Shown one piece after another: positions 57,669 to 64,000 of a stretch of DNA of 64,000 bases. Source of the DNA: Aldrovandia affinis (taxonomy: Eukaryota > Chordata > Actinopteri > Notacanthiformes > Halosauridae). The notes beneath the pieces were generated by a model. The model was not told where the DNA came from, made no database searches, and saw only the letters and a program-made list of their open reading frames with translations. The DNA is taken from NCBI GenBank assembly GCA_029706075.1, contig JAINUG010000197.1, forward strand, positions 1,527,009 to 1,591,008. The letters are read 5' to 3'. Position 1 is the stretch's first letter. Each line of letters starts with the position of its first letter. The translations under genes and the position numbers were made by a program.

Positions 57669-57699
57669 AAAGTGTTAGCCAGCTAAGCAAATGTGGCTA

Positions 57700-58110
57700 C
57701 GGTCTGGATATATGGCTCCAGGTTGCAACGTTGGTAAAGTTAGACTAAATGTTAGCTTTGTTATTCGTGATCCAGCCAGCTTGCTAATGTTAAGATGTTA
57801 CAGTCAAGCTCTAGAAAACCAAGTGGGTAACGTTACCTTAATGTCAAAATGTAATACTATTTTTTAATTACTATTTCAGCAATTTGTCAATGGGAAGCCC
57901 AGTCCCAGTACCCAAATCTTGTGGAGGACTGGGCTGACACACTGCTGATATTTTTTTGCTTTACAGAGGTCCAGGGTATGGATAAGTCTGATGAGATGGG
58001 CGCAGAAACCTGTGGAGCTAACCAGAGTAATGTCGTTACAGCACACTGTAGGCTACTAATGTTACGTTAGTTAGCTAATGCTAGCTAACTTACTACTGAA
58101 TGTAACGTTA
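57700..58110. other. GTTAGCTAGC/TAACGTTA-rich stretch after the THAP exon
   Basis: TAACGTTA and GCTAGCT words again follow a first exon. CCCAGTCCCAGTACCC lies at 57898. No exon supported. Confidence 0.5.
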
Positions 58111-58449
58111 TATAGGCCTACTGCTTTTGCTTTTTAATGATTGTAATAGTGAATAGAGACCTACCCAGCTTTACAGGAACAGTGTTGCTCCTTAATGTTG
58201 TTGTCCTCTGTCTCAATCGCCAGGTGATGCGGTGGTTCACTTTTACTCTGTGATCTGTAGGCTTTCGCTTCTATCTTAATTTTTTTTAACGTCATTTTGT
58301 TGCTGAGTCAGTGTGATATCTTGAATATAACCTTTAAATGCATATTGTAGACCCTTCTGTCTGCTTCTATCTGAAATCGCTTTTTCTATTTTCCAAAAAT
58401 TGGACAATATTTCTCCAGGGAGTGCAGTTAGCGACAGTGGGAGCGCCAT

Positions 58450-58506
58450 GCTGGCTCCGAAAGCTTGACGGACTTAGCAACAGTAACTAAGGGGGGCGTG
58501 GTTTAG
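58450..58506 (-). repeat. Dispersed segment, inverted relative at 62816-62868
   Basis: On the minus strand CCCCCTTAGTTACTGTTGCT, then AAGTCCGTCAAGCTTTC matches 62824-62860 on the plus strand (CCCCCTTAGTTACTGTTAAT, AAGTCAGCCAAGCTTTC). GGGGCGTGGTTTAG (58493-58506) is also an exact inverse of 57402-57415. Confidence 0.65.
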
Positions 58507-59021
58507 CGAAGGGTCAATTCCCTCTGTAAAAACTTTTTACTCTAATATGTCAACAAAATGAAACAAGAATTTTGAATCTGGCTTGATCCAATGTTCAGAT
58601 TTCTCTTCTGGAAAGTTATGCAAATGAGGACATATTTAATTATGCCTCATTTGCATATTTAAACATACAATTTCAGAAAACTTGTAATACAATACATAAT
58701 TGTCTTAATGTAAGTAATCAACTGGGGAAGTCTCATGGTGATATCTATTAGTTAATATTTTTACCCTATACCCCTATAGTGTCTTGCACCCATAATAGGG
58801 GAAAATAACAAAATGTCCAATAAATATGAAAAGCTACTCCTGTGGAAAGGTTATCATATATAAATGTACTTATATTGACCCTATAAACAATTTAGAATAG
58901 GTAAGGTTTTGCCCACTCAGATGAGCCCGATATCTCGTCTGGCTCATGGACTAATAGCACCGAGGTTGAGAAGCACTGTCACAGTCGACGGGAGTTCCTT
59001 ATGCAATTTTCTAATCTACAC

Positions 59022-59105
59022 TCCAACACAGTAGGTGGCGGCATATACAACCTTAATGGTTAAACCATTATCCAAATACACTGAAGAAGCACCCACGCAA
59101 AGAAG
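59022..59105 (+). repeat. GTAGGTGGCGG-type fish repeat near a first exon
   Basis: CAACACAGTAGGTGGCGGCA, followed later by TGAAGAAGCACCCACGCAAAG, resembles a sequence I know as frequent in teleost 5' flanks (AGTAGGTGGCGGTAATGC, then AGAAGAAG). About 500 bp upstream of the exon at 59604. Confidence 0.5.
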
Positions 59106-59603
59106 TAGAACTAGGAAAATATGGTTATTAGTTGAATCGATATCAGTAATAGAAGTGATAGACGTAGCCTGCAAGACAGGGTCAAATAGAATCGTGTATA
59201 AAAATATACTATCAGTATCATTCTCAGGGGTGTTTTAAATGTATAGACTATGACAAGCTAATCTTATTTTAATGAAAATAACATCGGCATGAAATTGTTA
59301 TTAATAACATTACACAAGTGAATACATTGAAATTGAATATAAAGTATTTCACGCTACCAAAACGATTTAATAGACCGCGTAATGGAGTGAGGGTGAACGT
59401 TACGGGCAACCCCTTCTTTCTGCCAATAACTTTGGTTAGCCAGCAAAGTACAATCACATGATGTGTTATTTGTCATATGACAAACGAAGAGATTTCTGAG
59501 TTTCTTTCTCTGACTCGGCCGTGACACTAACGCGTAGAAGTCAGAGAGATGAGCATTGATGAAGGCTTTGCTTTCCCGCAGTGATCGGAAAAATTGCCGG
59601 AAT

Positions 59604-59655
59604 ATGGGACGACATCTGGGGACGTTATCCGTGCTAGCCACCACTTGCTTTTTAG
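59604..59655 (+). CDS. First coding exon of an unrecognised gene (signal-peptide-like)
   Basis: ATG followed by 17 codons, MGRHLGTLSVLATTCFL, and a perfect donor GGTGAGTAACG at 59656. The sequence resembles a signal peptide or membrane anchor. Upstream is an overlapping short ORF (59550-59582). The following intron begins with TAACGTTAGG, as after other first exons here. I do not recognise the protein. If exon 2 is at 63987, the reading continues EKVKQ. Confidence 0.45.
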
Positions 59656-61570
59656 GTGAGTAACGTTAGGCTAATGTCAGTCATTCTTTCCCTCGGAGTT
59701 GCAGTTAATTGTTTGGTTTTAAAATGCTCTTTGCGGTCAAATTTCGAAATATTGACGTATGCTAACTGGATAGTTTCGTTGTGATTGAGTTTGGGGAAAC
59801 TTGAGGGTAGGAAAAAAAGGTATTTTCGACAACACCATACCCATGAAAGTGTGAGTGAAAATTAATGTACCGCAAGCTGGCTGGTATGCTTTCTCGCGGA
59901 GTAGAGATCCCGTGATGCAGGCTACGCGGCGTCTAATTCAAAACATGAATATCTTTGTTAACATTAAGGCCAGTTATAATATTTATAGAAGAAGGAGGAA
60001 CATAACCCTTTTCACCTAACACATCTGGTTGTTGGAGGAGCATTTATAATATTATTATTTTACCTAGGCTATTTGGGTAGAAAGCGAATCCATGCCTAGG
60101 GTAGCCTACATGGGGAATTTGATTGTTTACACTGATATTGCCCAGTAAAATATTTAGTAATTTATTGTTGGAAGTATGTATACTTGTAGAGCACACTGTT
60201 CATGTTAGACTGCAGTCCTGGTCTTTAGCAGTGTATTTGAAATTGCTATTATATGAAATGCACTATATGCACCATGATCTTAATATGTGAATTATGGATC
60301 AGCCACTTGCAGGCTAATGCATTTCTGTCTACAACCACTTTGCCATGTTTTCGTATACATGTTTTCGTATACGGAGGCTACTATCTGTACAATTCATAGG
60401 CTATCATCTCTACAAAAAAGCTGTTTGTTCTAATAATAAAAAAAGAACACAATGTAAGACAATTTAATTTTCAGTACAAATGAGCAGATACAGCAATTTA
60501 CACAAAATATGGAGGCTTTATATTGTTATCTGATGTTGACACTCTTATCAAATGCTATCATGGAGATGCAACAAGTAGATTTCATATACAAGTTGGGGCT
60601 GGCAGTTTGCACGCCTATAAACTACACTAACGATTTAACTAATGAATTCGATACGTCATGGTCTTAAGAATACCTTTATAGTTATGGTTATTGTAATATT
60701 TGGTGCCCTTTATTAAGTGAGCAATGTCACTTGGCATCTAGACATTGTCTCATCTCCTCCGCATGTTTGTCATGCTCATTCACAGCTCCTTGAGTGGCTG
60801 TACTTGTTGACAACAGAATGCAGTCAAATTACATGTCTGCTTCTATGTAAGTCAGTTATTCATGTCCAAATAAACAAATGTCTATGCTGGAAGTGGAAGA
60901 GTTTTACGTCAGAGGAATAATTTTTTGGATATTGTATTTTATTGTACCTGTTTGATTGATATTCTTGCTGTTGTATAGCCTAGTTTATCTAAACTAGCAT
61001 AGGTTCAATAAACAAATCAGGTTTGTCTGTTCATTTTTATGTGTAATTATGGGGGGTGTCAGTCTCAGCAACAGAGTGGCAGGGTTGCCTTTGTTTTGCC
61101 ACAGCATGGCTGTGGAGGCCTTGGCATGTTTGGCACTTTTGCAGGGTGTGAGACGGCAAGAGTGTGAATTGTTGCCCGGAAGGTTGTTCCAAAGGCCATA
61201 ATTGGTCATTATTCAATCAGTTGTTAATTGGTGTGGATGTCAAGTAATAATTAACTTGACTGATTGTGTTTGTGTGTGAGAATGCTAGTGGGTGTGGTGT
61301 ATGTGAATTGTTTGGTGTTGAGTGATTGTGATTGGGTGTGTGAATGATAGACAGGTGATTGCCTCACGTGTCCCACCTGAGCCAGGCAGAAAGTACACCT
61401 ATTTTAGAGCAGGTGGGGCGAGTGGGGAATCAGTTGGTTAGTCTTGTCATTCATGTTTGCGTATCATGGGAGTTTAGTCTTGTCGTTCACGTGTGTTTCT
61501 GTGTGTGTGCGTGCGTGCGCGCACACGCATTGTGTAGTGCTAGTGTAATGTCAGATTTGACGTGCTGTTT
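59656..61570. other. Probable intron, no feature seen
   Basis: AT-rich, with short GTGT runs. No exon-like segment supported. Confidence 0.5.
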
Positions 61571-61576
61571 CATGTG

Positions 61577-62190
61577 TGTTCCCTGAAAGGGGATTTCCAC
61601 GTCAGAGGACGCGGAGTCTTTGTTAAAAGTGAGTAGAGTGCTTCCTGTGTGTGTGGGAAAGAGAGAGAGAGGGCACACTGAAATAGTGTCTGTGCCTCTC
61701 TCTCTCTGTGATTTTGAAGAGAAAGAGAGGGTGCACTGAAATAGTGTCTGTGCCTCTCTCTGTGTGATTGTGAAGAGAGAGAGAGAGGGCTCACATGGAT
61801 GAGTGGGGAGTCGCTCTCTCGGTGCTTGGGGAAGAGGGCTTGCAATAAGGCAGTGGGGAGTGTCTCTGGGCAATGGCCCGAGAACTCTCACTGAAAGAGT
61901 GGAGAGTGTCTCAGGGCTGATTGCCAGAGAACTCTCACTGGAAGAGTGGCAAGGGCCTCTGTGTGTTTGTGTTGAAAGAGAACTCAGACTGAGTGTCTCG
62001 GTGTGCATGGGTTTAGGAAGCACTTGAAAAGTCACTGAATATGTGTGCCTGTCTGAGTTAAAGAGGAAGTCCGGACGAAGAAGGCACGGTGTCTTGTTAT
62101 CTGTGGATGTGTGGAAGTGGTGTGGAAAGCTGCTGAGTGTTCGTTGTTTGTTCCCCGGAAGGGGATTCCCACCTCGGAGGAGACGGGCTT
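61577..62190. repeat. Minisatellite (61640-61985) between two related 35-bp blocks
   Basis: Within 61640-61985, GTGCACTGAAATAGTGTCTG-type units of about 65 bp recur, followed by a second unit type (GAGAACTCTCACTGAAAGAG / GAGAACTCTCACTGGAAGAG). The flanking blocks TGTTCCCTGAAAGGGGATTT (61577) and TGTTCCCCGGAAGGGGATTC (62148) are direct near-repeats. Confidence 0.75.
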
Positions 62191-63986
62191 TAATTTGGTT
62201 TATTAATGTAATTTGTTTTATGTACTGTTGCCTACTTCATACAAATTCCCCTTTTTCTGTAGACACCATTTGAATATATTATGACCAGGATAATTCTGTG
62301 TTAAATCAATGGGACATTTGCATGGGTCTTTCCATTTTTCACATTTATGTCTAAAATAGTTGAGATATGTTTTTAAGTATGAATGTTTGTACTTGCCAGT
62401 ATTTGTAAGACTAACTTTGAATCCAGTATTTGTACTGCTTCTGGGAGTGTGTGATGTCTTTGCACCACGCGCAATGTCAGAACTACACCAAATGTGTCTC
62501 CTTTATACGTGCTTATTTGTGTTTTTAAAATGAATGTTCAAAATATTATGGTTAATATAATATTTGATATACCATACCTTGCTTGTTTCTAGGCACTAAT
62601 AGATTATAATCTTCAAGAAATTATACACATTTAAAAACCAGTGAAGCATTTCATCGATTCACACATTTTCCCAGCATCCAAAAAGGGAAGTTAAGTTACC
62701 ATGGAAATTCTCAGTCAGTTGTATGCTCAAGATTCTTAAGTGTAAATTACAAGCACAACTATCTAACTTCTTTGTTAAATAGTCTTGTTGACTGTTTACA
62801 AAATCCAACTCCACAAAGTCCCACCCCCTTAGTTACTGTTAATAAGTCAGCCAAGCTTTCACCAAAGATGGGTTGTACACCATCTTCCTAAATAAGTTAA
62901 CAGTAGGGTTTGCAATATGCTGTCAAGGACTAGGCCTGTAACCATGATGCTAAAATATCAGTGTTAAAACAGTCAAGGTTGAAGTGGGAAATTATTGCAA
63001 AAGCCTCACTTACTCCACTAGGAAGCAACATAATTCTCACCTACTGTCAGTATAGGTTACCATTATCGCAGAGCCGTATGTTCCTGTACGGCAGTAGGTT
63101 AGCTAAATGTAAAATTTTAAACCAACCATTCATCGAAGCACACCCTTTGACTATTTTCTGACAATACTGTGTGATGCTGTCAGTACTGTGTATTTGAGTG
63201 ATGACTGGAATCAATGACTCCCAAAGCTGACTCCCCCTCTAAAAACAAGAAGCTTGAATGAGGTTGGTTAGTTAGTTACTTAGTTAATGGTTGTTATGCA
63301 TTGATTGGTGAATCCCCATGTCAATCACAGTGTTAGCATTCGGACAGTAAACAAACAAAGGATATGATGTTTGAACTAGCTTGTATCTCAGATCATGACC
63401 AGATAGCTAGTTAACTGGCATAGAATATAACGAATAAATATCATGGCTAAATTAATTGCTCTTGAATTTTCTTCAAACACAGTTAGGCATATTTCTTCCT
63501 GACTACACTGATGTGTCATTATGTTTGATGCCATAACAGGGGTCTGACTGTGTCAGAGCATGCTCACAGCCGTCTCCAACAGCTTTTGATGGCCAAATAT
63601 TTACTGCAAGTTTAAAATCGCCAAAAAACTGTCCAAAATCAAAGTCGGCATGCTTCATGTGTTGTTAAACCATAGTTCTTTCAGCAAAGTTTCATACATG
63701 TAGTTATAGTTTTACTTTAGTTAATACTATAGTTTAAAAAAATAAGCTTACTTTTAAGTGAATTTATTTTGGAGGGAAGAAATTATAGTGAATAATTCTT
63801 CAGCTGCTTAACATTTTATCGTGCAGTTTCAAGATCCTCCATTTTATTTTATGTTCTTTTTTGTTCAACGTAGACCTTGTTCTGTGTCATTTTACAGCAA
63901 TATTTTCCCTATTTTTGGCCTATATTTGTGATGGCCGTTTATTGTCATTTTTGCTTTAATTTGTTGTCTGCACAATCGATCTGCAG
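62191..63986. other. Probable intron, no gene seen
   Basis: Only the dispersed segment at 62816-62868 was recognised. Confidence 0.5.
62816..62868 (+). repeat. Dispersed segment related to 58450-58506
   Basis: CACCCCCTTAGTTACTGTTA, then AGTCAGCCAAGCTTTCACC; see the inverted copy near 58.5 kb. Confidence 0.6.
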
Positions 63987-64000
63987 AGAAAGTGAAACAG
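63987..64000 (+). CDS. Possible second exon start (window edge)
   Basis: Acceptor CGATCTGCAG, then AGAAAGTGAAACAG. It joins the phase-1 donor at 59655 in frame as EKVKQ. Only 14 nt are visible. Confidence 0.3.

Larger units (their letters stand above)
52525..58953. mobile_element. Candidate 6.4-kb element with matching inverted ends
   Basis: TAGTCCATGAGCCA at 52525-52538 is exactly matched in reverse at 58940-58953 (14 of 14). A second block GGCTCATCTGGGTGGGCAAA at 52561-52580 is matched in reverse at 58908-58927 (19 of 20). Spacers differ (22 and 12 nt). Between them lie a broken minus-strand gene of an uncharacterised repetitive family (55128-57226) and a divergent broken THAP exon (57561), plus a SINE and a MITE as later insertions. 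I saw no convincing target duplication. Outer limits could be slightly wider (CAGTGCTTCTCAACC-like sequence lies outside the right end). Confidence 0.5.

Noticed and set aside
61487..62035. Minus-strand 182-codon open frame
   Set aside because: Ser/Leu-rich reading of the minisatellite; no protein features.
1..64000. CRISPR arrays, operons, bacterial features
   Set aside because: Spliced vertebrate genes and vertebrate transposons throughout; no regularly spaced direct repeats with unique spacers.

Overview
This window is teleost fish nuclear DNA. It holds two recognisable multi-exon vertebrate genes with GT-AG introns, no bacterial-style gene packing, and a fish-typical mix of mobile elements: Tc1/mariner, hAT, Tigger, L2-type LINEs, a tRNA-derived SINE, and CA/GT/AT microsatellites. 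I cannot name the species from sequence alone.

Layout: (1) 1-2.4 kb holds LINE and Tc1 debris. (2) 5.3-25.2 kb, minus strand, is pgrmc2: three coding exons (5291-5388, 14013-14168, 24811-25156), 199 codons, two large introns filled with transposons. These include a hAT element with an 8-bp target duplication that was later hit by a Tc1 element (7.2-9.8 kb), plus hAT and Tigger remnants. (3) 23.3-34.1 kb holds an L2 3' end, a LINE interrupted by a hAT element with a perfect 8-bp duplication (27.9-31.4 kb), a Tc1 fragment, and a compact hAT-type MITE, also with a perfect 8-bp duplication. (4) 34.9-49.8 kb, plus strand, is plk4: 16 coding exons, about 931 codons, with a cell-cycle-style promoter. 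Intron 3 is mostly a Tc1 element with an L2 LINE inside it. Exon 14 does not keep the reading frame as sequenced: 145 nt where a multiple of 3 is needed. (5) 50.2-52.4 kb holds two Tc1-family elements. (6) 52.5-58.95 kb is a candidate, apparently uncommon, 6.4-kb element bounded by matching inverted ends. It carries a broken minus-strand gene of an uncharacterised family (EADTR/PIN-like region plus a cysteine-rich CXC-like tail) and a divergent, broken THAP zinc-finger exon. (7) 59.6 kb to the end appears to hold the first exon, and possibly the start of the second, of an unrecognised plus-strand gene.

The two host genes are unrelated in mechanism. Pgrmc2 is a membrane-anchored cytochrome-b5-like haem/steroid-binding protein. 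Plk4 is the master kinase of centriole duplication. Their proximity fits the vertebrate PLK4-PGRMC2 neighbourhood (human 4q28). Three nested insertions (Tc1 in hAT, hAT in LINE, L2 in Tc1) give a relative history of element activity. The observations most worth following up are the plk4 exon 14 frame problem, the 6.4-kb inverted-end element, and the tail shared by the L2 LINE and the SINE.
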